Source: Actinomycetota bacterium
GTDB taxonomy: Bacteria > Actinomycetota > Acidimicrobiia > IMCC26256 > PALSA-610
Assembly: GCA_030839105.1 (NCBI GenBank)
Contig: JAUZEI010000459.1
Location: forward strand, 1-5,697
DNA: 5,697 nucleotides
Direction: 5' to 3'
In this document: positions 5,670 to 5,697 of the stretch, one piece after another
How the letters are laid out: each line of letters starts with the position of its first letter
How positions within the stretch are numbered: position 1 is the first letter of the stretch
Notes under the pieces: model-generated
Told to the model about the DNA's origin: nothing
Databases searched by the model: none
The model's input: the letters and a program-made list of their open reading frames with translations, nothing else
Position numbers and translations under genes: made by a program

Positions 5670-5697
5670 AGACCGCGCAGCGTACGCGGCACGCGCG

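Overview
The window is GC-rich throughout and all recognisable genes lie on the minus strand, so transcription runs from right to left. High GC, GTG start codons, four-base start/stop overlaps and actinobacterial-looking proteins (LutABC, a stand-alone FIST protein, NagA) suggest a high-GC actinobacterium, possibly an uncultured one. That is an inference from style, not a taxonomic identification.

Layout in transcription order: nagA (GlcNAc-6-phosphate deacetylase, 5669-4542), 9 bases, lutA (4532-3771), 4-base ATGA overlap, lutB (3774-2371), 4-base GTGA overlap, lutC (2374-1853), 32 bases, a 129-residue protein of unknown function (1820-1431), 60 bases, and a FIST-domain protein (1370-216). 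These six genes are packed like one operon whose promoter lies beyond the right edge. A 133-base gap follows (83-215), then the first 27 codons of a transketolase (82-1), which runs off the left edge. The transketolase is short and easy to miss, but its N-terminal motif and a strong ribosome binding site identify it.

How the genes may work together: LutABC is the iron-sulfur/LUD-domain complex that oxidises lactate to pyruvate, and NagA removes acetate from GlcNAc-6-phosphate. GlcNAc-6-phosphate and D-lactate are exactly the two products of MurNAc-6-phosphate etherase (MurQ), so the nagA-lutABC pairing could handle both halves of MurNAc during peptidoglycan recycling or scavenging. This is a hypothesis; no etherase is visible here. 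The FIST protein, a family proposed to sense small ligands, and the unknown 129-residue protein may be accessory or sensory members. No mobile element, CRISPR array, tRNA or rRNA is seen. I do not see clear proof of a new system; the points most worth checking are the nagA-lutABC link and the two uncharacterised genes downstream of it.
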